Assembly: GCF_046630445.1 (NCBI RefSeq)
Contig: NC_092333.1
Span: forward strand, 105,965,001-106,029,000
DNA: 64,000 nt
Direction: 5' to 3'
DNA from: Rutidosis leptorrhynchoides
Lineage: Eukaryota; Streptophyta; Magnoliopsida; Asterales; Asteraceae
Part shown: one piece after another, positions 48,564 through 58,665 of the stretch
How the letters are laid out: every line of letters starts with the position of its first letter
Position numbering within the stretch: the stretch's first letter is position 1
The notes under the pieces: model-generated
What the model was told of the DNA's origin: nothing
Database searches by the model: none
Seen by the model: only the letters and a program-made list of their open reading frames with translations
Position numbers and translations under genes: made by a program

Positions 48564-48743
48564 TTATAATTTATTTACACAAAATTGTTAGTGAATCGTC
48601 GGGAATAGTCAAAGGTCAAATGAATCCATATCAATCAGTTTAAAAATTTTAAGACTCAACATTATAGACTTTGCTTATCGTGTCAAAATCATATAAAGAT
48701 TAAGTTTAAAATTGGTTGGAAATTTTCGGGTCGTCACACAACA

Positions 48744-49681
48744 CCCTTAAGACACATGAACTTCGGATAATAGCCCGCTTTATTGCGAACATGGTTAACT
48801 ACCGTTTCCATAGCAATGAGAAAATATCTTATTTAGACATTTGGCTCACTTACCGAGTTACCAATAGGAAACATGTTCATGTTCCCCATGTGATTTCTGA
48901 CTATCTTTTCGACAAAACTATGACAAAAGGGAAGAGAGGTACTATGGGTGGTATATTTGTGACACGGATAGCAAGGTATTTGGGAATTGATCTTTCGAGG
49001 TTCACGGCCAATGTAATGGCTAAGTTTGGGTATGCGGATTTTAAAGGAGGAAGGATTTTGAAAAGAGACATGAACAAAATTATGAGAAAGTGGTTTGATC
49101 TAAATGCCATCGGGAGAAATGAAGAAGAAGAAGAAGAAGAAGAAGAAGAAGAAGAAGAAGAAGAAGAAGAAGAAAAAGAAGAAGAAGAAGAAGAAGAAGA
49201 AGAAGAAGAAAGGGTGATGCATGAATATGAAACTGGTAATGTAGGATCGAGTAGTGGAGCACAAGGTGCGGGGAGTAGTGCTCCGAGTGGGTATGACCAA
49301 TCTTGGCTTGAAAATCAATTTAACCAACTCAATTTAAACCAAGCATACGAGGCTAGTTACCACTTCTCGGGGCTACGTGCAGTTTCATAATGGCAAGTCC
49401 ATTGTGGCCAATTAAGCCACGTGGACCCGAATGCACCCCAACCTTTTCCTCCCACATACAACCCGTATGATTTTGAGCACCCAAGAACCCAACCTTTTAT
49501 TGACTACGACCCAAATGAAGCATACAGGAGAGCTGAGGAATTTGAGCATTTTAAACGTTTAAGGCAACAACAACAACAACAACAGGAGCCAAACGAGTGG
49601 AACAGGCCACCTAACTATGATGATTATGCAAATCTGGACCAATCCAGAAGCTCTTACTCAGGAGGGTGTAGTTGGTGGTAA
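48744..49681 (+). pseudogene. E2 ORF2, C-terminal part with Glu tract
   Basis: It continues the frame of 36550-37167 across the E6 junction, starting with a TLKTHELRIIARFIAN block and a TKGKRGTMGGIFVTRIARYL block. A Glu tract of about 30 residues from GAA/GAG repeats follows (about 49118-49210), then a Gly/Ser-rich linker. After a single TAA at 49388 the same frame goes on (PNAPQPFPPTYNPYDFE), through a Gln run, to a natural stop at 49679. The family resembles Athila ORF proteins and its role is unknown. The Glu tract may vary in length between copies. Confidence 0.7.
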
Positions 49682-50680
49682 TTCTTATTGTTGTGCTCTC
49701 CCTCTCTTTGCTCGTGGTCTAGTTAAAACTTTTAATATTTCAATTGTGAAACTTTTTATTTGAATTGTTGGCATGTAATAATTATGGGCGGATGGTTTGG
49801 GAGCTTTTGAACAATTTGTTGATGATCGTGATGCTTTTGGGATGGTGAAAACATTTTAATTTGTCTTTGATGTTAGCTATTCGTATCCGGAGGGCTTGTG
49901 ATTCCCGGATAAAACAATTTGAAATTAAATTTGGCATGTAATAACTCGACACTGCTTAGGATTATGATGTTTTATTTATTGTTGATTGTGTGTTTGATGT
50001 CGAATTGAGATGTTGGTTGATTCATCGAATTATGCACGTGTGATGTTGATCATTGTTATATTGTGCTTGTTTGTTGAAACATTGAGATTATCTTTTGCAT
50101 ATGATTTTGTTGAAGTAGGTGAATTGATTGAATATTTCATTATGATGATGGATGTTTGTATAACTTGATTGTTATTTTGAGAGCACTATGACTTTTTTGT
50201 GGGCGCTCATACTCCCCTGAGTATGGCTCCGCACATTTTGTACCTTGTGAGCATACTTCAATTGTAGGGAATGCCATATGCACTTGGCTCCTTCTTTTAG
50301 CACAACAAGTGGTGCAACAATATGCAAGAGAATTTGGTGACTAAGTAATACTCGAATGGTACCAACAAAGATCGTTTGATCTTCGCCGGTTTTTACTTTC
50401 TTCCCTCTCATCTTCTCTATTTTCAAAATTTCAAAATGTCCCTCATTTTCACTCATTCTATCGCTTTAATACAATGAGGGCATTGCATACACTAAATGTA
50501 GGGGGAGAGTTTAAATTTCGGGCCATTTTTAAACTTTTTCGGGTAAACTAGTCACATATACTCTCTAAATATTAAAACTTGCATTGTCGAACAATTGTTG
50601 GAACAAGTTTTTAAACACTACACTAATTCATATCATAAACACGAAAATGGTTGAAACTTGTAAAATTTTCAAACTTTTTG
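49682..50680 (+). other. E2 region downstream of ORF2
   Basis: T-rich non-coding DNA. At 50472-50507 it has arms CAATG and CATTG around AGGG, then a purine run AATGTAGGGGGAGAG. This is the internal counterpart of the module beside the 3' LTR. Confidence 0.6.
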
Positions 50681-51377
50681 GGAAAAGTAAAGTCTTTTCC
50701 TTGATTTTCAAAACTTAAGAAAGTAAAGTCTTCCTTTTGCTTCATTCTTGTGATTCACCGAGTGAAAGTAAAGTATTTCACTTTTCTTATGATTTTGCGC
50801 GAAAATGATAAAATTTTGAGAAAAATTAAATTTATGCTTGAAAGTTAAAGTCTTCATGCATGTGCACCAAAACCAAGTGTTTAAAGCTTTATGCTTTAAC
50901 ACTTCCGGATGAATCGAATCCATCCATTGTAGGGAGTCAAGTCTCTCGAATTTTGTTCTACTTAGTGTGGGAGACTTCCTAATCCACACCATTTTATATT
51001 GACATTGGTTGTCTCATCATTTCACGATGTTTCAACCGATGTATCATACCATGGGAAGAGGAGCCTTGAGCTTCACAAAGTGCTATCCTTTTTAGGAGCA
51101 ATGGCTTCGTGCTAGTGTTGCTAGATAACACAACCCATAGACAAAAGCTATGACACCCTTACGCTTGCAATTAATGGAAAGGTAGTAACTACTTCCTACC
51201 TTTTCTAAAAATAAGCATAAAAGCTTGTTATGTGGGAAGTAGATAAGCATCATCTAATGTTGAAAGTAAAGTCTTCCAAACTTGGAAGTAAAGTCTTCCA
51301 AGTTATGTTGTTCCAAGCTTGGGAGTAAAGTCTCCCAAGTCAAGCTCGATTATTTGAAAGGAAGTTAAAGTCTTCCT
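50681..51377 (+). other. E2 hairpin cluster with shared TAAAGT loop
   Basis: Eight stem-loops with loop TAAAGT or TTAAAGT: 50681-50700 (7 bp), 50717-50736 (7 bp, one mismatch), 50761-50782 (7 bp), 50834-50861 (bulged), 51260-51279 (one mismatch), 51279-51304 (10 bp), 51318-51339 (8 bp), 51359-51377 (6 bp). Stem sequences differ but stay complementary. Other stems lie among them: 50875-50904 (12 bp, one bulge), 50965-50989, 51136-51152, and 51176-51205 (10 pairs including one G-T). Confidence 0.8.
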
Positions 51378-51512
51378 AGTGCTTCAAAAATTTAGAATTG
51401 ACGGACTCTCTTATTTAGCCACGTGGAGCCCCAATTCCACGAACCTCTATCAATGCTTTCGCCCTACTATGAGAGAAACCATAGAGTTGTGATAGAAAGC
51501 TTGATGAGTGTC

Positions 51513-51582
51513 GGTTACCCCGTGCCCGGGTAACCAAATAAAGGTGGGGTACCCAGTCCCTTACCTTTGGCACACCCACCTT
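51513..51582 (+). other. E2 pair of perfect 8-bp stem-loops
   Basis: GGTTACCC (51513-51520) pairs with GGGTAACC (51528-51535). AAGGTGGG (51541-51548) pairs with CCCACCTT (51575-51582). They lie 5 nt apart and the second encloses the palindrome GGGTACCC. Confidence 0.75.
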
Positions 51583-52301
51583 AACCCCATATTTGGAATT
51601 GACGATTATCAATTGGAATTGACGATATATATTTGGAATTAACGATCATTCTTGGAATTGACGAAAAATAGGTGTTTTGGGGGCATGGAGGTGGAAGAGG
51701 GATAGCCATTGCGGGTTGATGAGGTGAGCATTCTTTTTGGAAGCGTATTCTTTACACGATGCATTTCATGATTAGTGTTGATGTGTACGATTTTCATGGC
51801 CCTTATTCATTTCGGGGTGCATTTCACATACTTTAAGTACACTTTGAGTTTGTTTGAGTAGACTTATTTTTGATATGATCGATTTGTTTAATGAGTTTAT
51901 GGCTATCCCGTGAATCCTACATATTTGGTCAAGGTCAAGGAGATCAAGTTCGAGTTTGCAATGATTTGATACTATTGTGATTGGTGTTTGATGACCCTCT
52001 CATAGATGAAGTTGACTTTGACCGGGGGCATGATTGGTTCGGGTAGAATTAGGCTTGAATTATGTTTATGTTAGAGTTTGAGAATTGAAGATTTGAAGAT
52101 AGTATTTGGAGCTTGAGTTAAGCTAGTGTTAGTAGAAAGAAGAGGATGATTGTGCTTGGTCCTAGTAAGTGCAAGTTTTTGGAGAATGTTATTACCGCCT
52201 AGTGCATATTCATGAAAGGTATCATTTTGAGTTTAACCTTCTTGCGCTTTGGCAATGTTCACTTATTTGTTCTCTATCTTCAAAGCTTATTTTGTCGATT
52301 G
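51583..52301 (+). other. E2 3' non-coding DNA
   Basis: Repeated TTGGAATTGACGAT-like words at 51596-51665, otherwise unremarkable and non-coding. Confidence 0.5.
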
Positions 52302-52340
52302 TTTGCTTGAGGACAAGCAAATGTTAAAATGTAAGGGGTT
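52302..52340 (+). other. E2 3' hairpin and polypurine tract
   Basis: Arms TTTGCTTG and CAAGCAAA (8 bp, perfect) around AGGA at 52302-52321, then AAATGTAAGGGGTT abutting the 3' LTR 19 nt later. Confidence 0.8.
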
Positions 52341-53164
52341 TGATATTGCTCTATTTATATATATTTTATTTCGCGATATCTACCTCACTTTGATCGGTTT
52401 TTGACTATCTCGAAGCCTATTTAGTGTGTTATTGAGCTAATTGGTAAATTAAGGGCTAAGGAGTTGATTTGGTGTAAAATTGACCAAATCATGGGCAAAA
52501 TTGGCTAAGAAAATGACAAGTGCAGAAAACAGCTCCAAAAGCGCCGCTCCTGTGAAGGAGCACCGTTCCATAAGGAAAAGCGGCATTATTATGCACGATT
52601 TGTCTCCATTTTTCTTCAGTGGGCAAAAGCGCTGTTCTGAATGTCAAAAGCGTCGCTCATGATCAGCCAAAAGCGTCGTTAATCAACAAAAGTGTCGCTG
52701 ATAAGGCTAAAAAGGAACATATATTTCATAGCAATATCCCTCCTAAATAATAGGTTTTCATATGTAATTGTATTATATTTTCATTGTAATTGTTTAAATA
52801 AATAAGTGCGAAGACAAAAGGCGAAAACGAAGATTTGAAGACACAAACATCCAAAAAGCTCAAATGTACAAGATACAATTCAAAAGGTTCAATTTATTGA
52901 TGAAAAACGTCTAAAAATGACAAGAGTACAAGTTACAAAATGCAAAGTACAAGATATTAAATTGTACGCAAGGATGTTCGAAAATCCGGAACCGGTACCC
53001 GAGCCAACTATCAATGTCCGACGCAATGGACCAAAAATTACAAGTCTACTATGCACAAGAATATAATTTAATATATAAATAATTATATTAATTATTTATA
53101 TTTTATATTTATATATAAAATATGTCGACAAGCAAGGTTCCAAAATTATGTGAGCTGGATTTTC

Positions 53165-53219
53165 AAACTCCACGACTCGCGGAGTTTGCAGGCTTAAAAC
53201 TCCACGACTCGCGGAGCTG
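53165..53219 (+). repeat. E7 palindromic units upstream of the TATA box
   Basis: Two CTCCACGACTCGCGGAG units 32 bp apart, the first extending to AAACTCC...GGAGTTT arms. Related words recur after the LTR at 54725-54740 and 54761-54776, and the pair is conserved in the 3' LTR. Confidence 0.75.
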
Positions 53220-53236
53220 CAAAAATCAGAAATGCC

Positions 53237-53244
53237 TATAAAAG
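53237..53244 (+). promoter_or_regulatory. E7 TATA box
   Basis: TATAAAAG, conserved in the 3' LTR at 59204-59211. About 20 bp downstream of the palindromic units. Confidence 0.7.
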
Positions 53245-54603
53245 GCCATGCATTCTGCCGAGTTTAAAAATATAAAAATAATAATAATAATAATACTCTG
53301 TAATAAATAAATAAATAAATAAATAAATATATATATAATATATATAGTATAGGGTAGTTTTATATTAGATTAGTTCGGGTTATGTAAAGGTTATTTTATG
53401 GGTTTTAAAGTCGGAGCTCTGTCCGTGTAACACTACGCGATAAATAATCAATGTAAGCTATGTTCTCCTTTTTAAATTAATGTCTCGTACTTAAGTTATT
53501 ATTATGCTTATTTGAGCCAAAGTAATCATGATGTTGGACTAAATATTAAAGACGGGGTAATTGGGCTTTGTACCTTAATTGGGGTTTGGACAAAAGAACG
53601 ACACTTGTGGAAATTAGACTATGGGCTATTATTGGGCTTTATATTTGTTTAACTAAATGATAGTTTGTTAATTTTAATATAAAGATTTACAATTGGACGT
53701 CCCTATAAATAACCATATACACTCGATCGGACACGATGGGCGGGATATTTATATGTACGAATAATCGTTCATTTAACCGGACACGGGAATGGATTAATAG
53801 TCTATGGAATTATTAAAATAGGGGTGAAATTATGTACAAGGACACTTGGCATAATTGATAACAAAGTATTAAAACCTTGGGTTACACGCAGTCGATATCC
53901 TGGTGTAATTATTAAACAAAGTATTAAAACCTTGTTACAGTTTAAGTCCCCAATTAGTTGGAATATTTGACTTCGGGTATAAGGATAATTTGACGAGGAC
54001 ACTCGCACTTTAAATTTATGACCGATGGACTGTTATGGACAAAAACCAGACGGACATATTAAATAATCCAGGACAAAGGACAATTAACCCATGGGCATAA
54101 AATTAAAATCAACACGTGAACCATCATGGTTACAGAAGTTTAAATAAGCATAATATATTTTATTTCATATTTCATCGTACTTTTATTTACTCGCTATTTT
54201 ATTTAACGTCATTTATTTATTGTCATTTATTTTTCGCTACTTTAATTATCGTCATTTATATTTTGCATTAGGTTTTAATTGTAACTTAAAATATAAAATC
54301 GACAAACCAGTCATTAAACGGTAAACCCCCTTTTATATATTATCAATATAATATATTTTGTACAAATATAATTGTTTAAAAATATAGTGTGCAATAAGCC
54401 CGCTCCCTGTGGAACGAACCGGACTTACTAAAAACTATACTACTCTACGATTAGGTACACTGCCTATAGTGTTGTAGGAAGGTTTAGGTATATCCATTTT
54501 GTAAATAAATAAATATCTTGTGTAAAATTGTATCGTATTTAATAGTATTTCCTAGTAAAATTTAATAGTATTTTATACCCCTTAGTTTTAACTATCAAGT
54601 TTT

Positions 54604-54621
54604 TGGCGCCGCTGCTGGGGA
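54604..54621 (+). other. E7 primer binding site, tRNA-Asp type
   Basis: TGGCGCCGCTGCTGGGGA, 6 nt after the LTR. One base from the E2 site. Confidence 0.8.
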
Positions 54622-55576
54622 CTCGGCGAAACTCTATATTTTTAATTTATTTTTGTATAAATATATTTATATATATTTTTAGAAAAAAAATATAAAATTA
54701 TATAAAAAAAAAACTAAAATGCCAACTCCGCGACTTGCGGAATTTTAGGGCACGTGGCAACACGACTCGCGGAGCCGCCCTGACGCACTGACAGAAACCC
54801 TATTTTCGCTTTAATTACGGAGTAATATTATTTATTATTATTTTTAAACCCTAATTACTTTATTAGTTTAATATAATTAGTTTTAATTTTTAATTAAATT
54901 GTATTTTAAATTTTAATTAGTTTTATTTATATATATAAATTAATACTTTTATAAAATAAATATTTAAAAATAATATTTTTATAAAAATAAATAATTTTAT
55001 CAAAATTTAAGCTTATTTTTATTTTTGTATCTTTTTAATCGGTTAATCGTAATATTTGTATTTTTATCGTTCATATCTAGTTTTAAGCTTAGTATTTTGC
55101 CGTAGCTTATTTTTATTTCTAGATTTTTAGGCTTTGTCGTAAAATCCCTTAAGTGCTTATTCCTTAGACTAAGATTTAGGTGCTTTAGAATTTTGCGACG
55201 CCATTTTTTCGCGCTATCTTTCTTATTTTTATTTTTCGACGTTTTTCGATGCGCACTCTTTTTCTTTCTTATTTCTCAACACGCTAGTTTTTAGGACTTA
55301 GAAATTTTCTCTATTTCTTCTCTAAAATTTCAAAACGAAAAATTATTTTAAGCGGTTAAATTGATAGACATCCAAATTTTCTGCTTCGTAGTAATAGTTG
55401 GATTTGTTAGTGGCTGAGTTGTGAGCTTCCGATTTAAAGGGTTCTGGCTCCCTGCTGCATCTATTGGCTATTCGAAACGTGGGCAAAAGCAGAAAAGTCT
55501 ATTAATTGGACAACTTATATAAGTTTTTCTATTTTTATAACTAATAGGATAATTAAAATTTGGTAATAAGCGCATT
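54622..55576 (+). other. E7 leader, non-coding
   Basis: Very AT-rich in the first half. From about 55350 it is less AT-rich (GGGTTCTGGCTCCCTGCTGC). No frame before the ATG at 55577. Confidence 0.6.
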
Positions 55577-56710
55577 ATGAAAAGTCTCGAAGATATTTTG
55601 GAAACTCTTTATGAAATACAAAATCAATACTCTCAACCGAGTGTTGATGACAATTCGATCAGTCAATCTTGGATCACGAACGATGAAACAATAACTGGTT
55701 GTGAAATCTGTGGAGATTATCACTCAACATGGGAATGTTACTATTACGTTCCTATGGAAAATTACGCACCCACGGAACCTGAATGGAATGATTATGAAGA
55801 ATACAATTTAAATTGGAATTATTCCCAAGAATATTTCCAAACTCAACAACCAGTAGACGTGGAAAATTACGTGTCTGAAAATTTATTAGACAATATGAAA
55901 ATCAAACTCGAAGAACTCAATGCTCAAAATGAACAAATGAGAGAGTTTGTAAACCGGCAAGCTGAAACTCTATCAGACTACACACCTGTTGATCTGAGGA
56001 GTATTGTGCAAGAAAATCTCATATCATCGAATTTTGATGAATTCGAGAGCTCCAAAATCACCAACTATCCCGATGATACTTTTTATTCAGTCTTACCAAT
56101 TTCACAACATATCGACACATTAGCCTCTACCGACGAAATCATCGATCCATCTATGGATGAAGAAGAAATAAGGAAGACAAATTTGTACTCTTGGGAAAAC
56201 GATAACGTTGAAAATTTTACCCCCAATACCAAAGTGGTGGGACCGATAAGTACCGTTAATGAAGAAGAGTCTACTTTGATCTCGAAATTCACCATTCCAC
56301 AACCTTCCAACCCAATATTCTCAATAGATGAGTCATCTATCGAAGATGAACTACGAGCTGTAATAGATAATGACACCTCAGATTTCACCCAATTGGGTAA
56401 TAGAGGTGAAACCTTTAATCCCGAGAATAAAAGGAAGGAAATGTTAGGAATTGTCCACCCTATAATATGTATGTCGGTGTATATCGATCCATTTGACCAA
56501 GAACCAGAAAAGAGACATATCCATTTATTAAAAGCTACACTTAAAAAAGAATTAAGTAGTGACGATCGGGTGAGTCTAAACTTTAAACCCATTGATATAT
56601 TATACACCACCCGAGATGTAAATAACTGGCTCACTATTTTAATTCGTGGAACTTATTCTACCGACCTCACATGTCGTCAGCTAAGTATGGGGAAGTCTAA
56701 CCCCACTTAA
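55577..56710 (+). CDS. E7 gag-derived protein with one zinc knuckle
   Basis: An intact 377-residue frame, the only clear ORF of E7. Near residues 42-54 it has CEICGDYHSTWEC, a CX2CX3HX4C knuckle with the spacing expected for the E2-type gag (where it is degenerate), so it probably binds the element RNA. A coiled-coil-like stretch (about residues 105-132, NMKIKLEELNAQNEQMREF) could allow self-association. The rest is acidic and unrecognised, with a C-terminal block around HPIICMSVYIDPF. The gag capsid core, protease and polymerase are absent. The open frame in a family of otherwise non-coding sequence suggests selection until recently, but a young age alone could also explain it. Confidence 0.7.
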   Translation: MKSLEDILETLYEIQNQYSQPSVDDNSISQSWITNDETITGCEICGDYHSTWECYYYVPMENYAPTEPEWNDYEEYNLNWNYSQEYFQTQQPVDVENYVSENLLDNMKIKLEELNAQNEQMREFVNRQAETLSDYTPVDLRSIVQENLISSNFDEFESSKITNYPDDTFYSVLPISQHIDTLASTDEIIDPSMDEEEIRKTNLYSWENDNVENFTPNTKVVGPISTVNEEESTLISKFTIPQPSNPIFSIDESSIEDELRAVIDNDTSDFTQLGNRGETFNPENKRKEMLGIVHPIICMSVYIDPFDQEPEKRHIHLLKATLKKELSSDDRVSLNFKPIDILYTTRDVNNWLTILIRGTYSTDLTCRQLSMGKSNPT

Positions 56711-58627
56711 CGTTAAATTAGGGGTTCGGGTTAGTGCATAACTCGTTAATAAAAATGCATGATTAGGGTAAAAGACGCTTTTTCAAATATTAGTAAACAG
56801 TTCAGAAAAGCAGCCGTTTTTGAAAAAAAGCATGTGTGATAAAACAAGAAGGAATGAACGATGAGGCGCGCTATCTATCATTCGACGAGCTTTGTAATTA
56901 CAAACTGGGTATTTTCAATCACTTTTCTACACTAATCACCCTCATGAATTTATAATTAGAGTCTGATTTCATGCAAATGAGGGCATTGCATGATCTCAAG
57001 TGTGGGGAAGGGTTATAAATTCTCTCGGGTTTACACTTGGTTTTATTTGCCAAATTTTGTGAAAATTTGAAAAATTTTCAACTAAATGAATTCAAAATCA
57101 TGTTTATACATATTTATGAACGATGAAAACTAGGTGTTAATACCGAAATTATCGTTACCTCGAAAAGGACATAAATTGAAAAACACCCTAAAACGCTTGA
57201 ATTCATTTAAAATGGAATAAAGGAGAATAAAAAGGCAAAGAAAGAAACTAAGTGTGGGGAGAATGTACCTAGTTATTCAATTAAAAACTATCTAGCACAT
57301 GTTTATGTAAACTTTATTGCAGGTGCTTTTGTTTTGGACTAAATTAAATATTTTACCCGATGAAAGAAAAGAAAAGATGGATCTACACGATGAATCAATT
57401 CCATTATTAAAAGGAAGTAAAGTCTTCCGAAAAAGACACATGATTCTTGATTTAGGTCAAGAAGTTGTCGTCCAGACCAGCTGTAGGTTGACGAAAAATC
57501 TAGAAAATTCATCTCTAAAATCAGCAGGAAATCCACGGACCTCAGCATCAAACAGGGTCGCCAAGTGGTCAGATTTATCCTAACCATCAGAAGGATTTAT
57601 CTCGTACAATGGGGGGCACCGTGCAAATTAGCTTGATAAGACTAATGAATCAGATCCCCAGAAAGGATAATCTCCTTAAAGATTAAAAATCAGCTTTTAA
57701 GCCTGATATTACTCAATCCTTGAGATTGAACTTAAAGATTAAGAATTACAAACTCATGGAATTCAATGATATCTAAACTCGAGCTTGAACGAGAAAATAT
57801 TTTGATCAAAATTAAAACCGATTTATTTTCTGAAAACCTATTTTCAATGCGTTCATTATCATTGAACGTAAAATCCTAGGAATTCACCTGGAATTCATTA
57901 GGTCACCTGAACCAAATCGGGTGTCAACCGTAAGAACGGTGGTTGCATAGCATGGTCGGAGACAGCACCTTGTGCCAGACCGAAAAAATTATAGGATGAT
58001 CTTACTATTGCTCCTACAAAGGATAGTACTAGCATCCGACACGTTTATAGACCATAATCAAAAGCAAGTCACGGGACATTGCCTTAACAGTTGCTTGTTC
58101 ATCGCTTTCCTTTACAACCGGACGGTAGTTTACCGAAAGGTAATATACGGAGCAAGTAAACTAGATGTGTTGCTTTCCTAATACAAGGATAGCAAGTGGG
58201 TGACACAAAACCATAAGTTTTGAGCTAAAATTTTCAAATCTGAAACCCACAAAACCCACAAAAATATTTTGCAACACTGGTGAAGGGTTATTCCGGAAAA
58301 CTTATCTAGGGTAAAAGCTAGATTAAATTTTCAAAAAGATCAAATGTTTTCATAAAGATCTAATTTTCTTAAGGATCTACATTTTCATAGTCATGTGGGA
58401 CTGTAAACCGCCTTTCAAATGTGCACTTTGCTTTGGAAACTGAAAGTAAATCGGCTATTTGATTGCAAGTGTCGTTGACCTAAACCCGAGGCAACTGTGG
58501 ATGACACACCCACCTTTAACCATCGTTACTATCATTGTTTATACCGCTATATCAAAATCTCTGATGTACAAAGTGTGAGAATAAAAAAGTGATTCGAGTG
58601 GAGTGTGATTTTATTTCAAGTTATGTA
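56711..58627 (+). other. E7 3' non-coding, hairpin-rich region
   Basis: No convincing protein: an 88-codon frame at 57317-57583 has no recognisable feature. Structural elements: a bulged 10-bp stem around AGGG at 56969-56993 followed by AAGTGTGGGGAAGGG; another AAGTGTGGGG near 57253; GGAAG/CTTCC around TAAAGT at 57413-57428; CGTTCA/TGAACG at 57850-57868; TTACC/GGTAA around GAAA at 58130-58143; and a 10-pair stem with one T-T mismatch at 58170-58195. Confidence 0.65.
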
Positions 58628-58665
58628 TTGCTTGAGGACAAGCAACGTTTAAGTGTGGAGATATT
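58628..58665 (+). other. E7 3' hairpin and polypurine tract
   Basis: Arms TTGCTTG and CAAGCAA (7 bp) around AGGA at 58628-58645, then TTTAAGTGTGGAGATATT into the 3' LTR, 20 nt away. Confidence 0.8.

Larger units (their letters stand above)
37168..48738 (-). mobile_element. E6: non-autonomous relative of the E5 lineage, in E2 ORF2
   Basis: Long LTRs (37168-40868 and 44956-48738) that are largely identical, flanked by CAATA (37163-37167) and CAACA (48739-48743), a duplication with one substitution. The E2 ORF2 frame reads through the junction once the insert is removed. Primer site, polypurine tract and adjacent hairpin match E5, giving minus polarity and a chromovirus affiliation. The 4.1-kb interior has only a decayed 5' ORF and no gag-pol, so E6 would have needed proteins in trans. 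Confidence 0.88.
44956..48738 (-). repeat. E6 5' LTR
   Basis: 3783 bp. Longer than the left copy mainly because of an extra TA tract (48483-48557) and a 25-bp insertion near 46075. Confidence 0.92.
52699..54597 (+). repeat. E7 5' LTR
   Basis: 1899 bp, TGATAAGGC start, ACTATCA end. TATA box TATAAAAG at 53237-53244. Two palindromic units CTCCACGACTCGCGGAG at 53168-53184 and 53200-53216 lie just upstream. Confidence 0.92.

Noticed and set aside
49080..49327. Minus-strand frames rich in Leu or Phe
   Set aside because: Antisense translations of the GAA repeat that encodes the Glu tract of E2 ORF2.
55577..56710. Envelope-like protein
   Set aside because: No signal peptide or membrane segment. 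A zinc knuckle and coiled-coil-like segment point to a gag origin.
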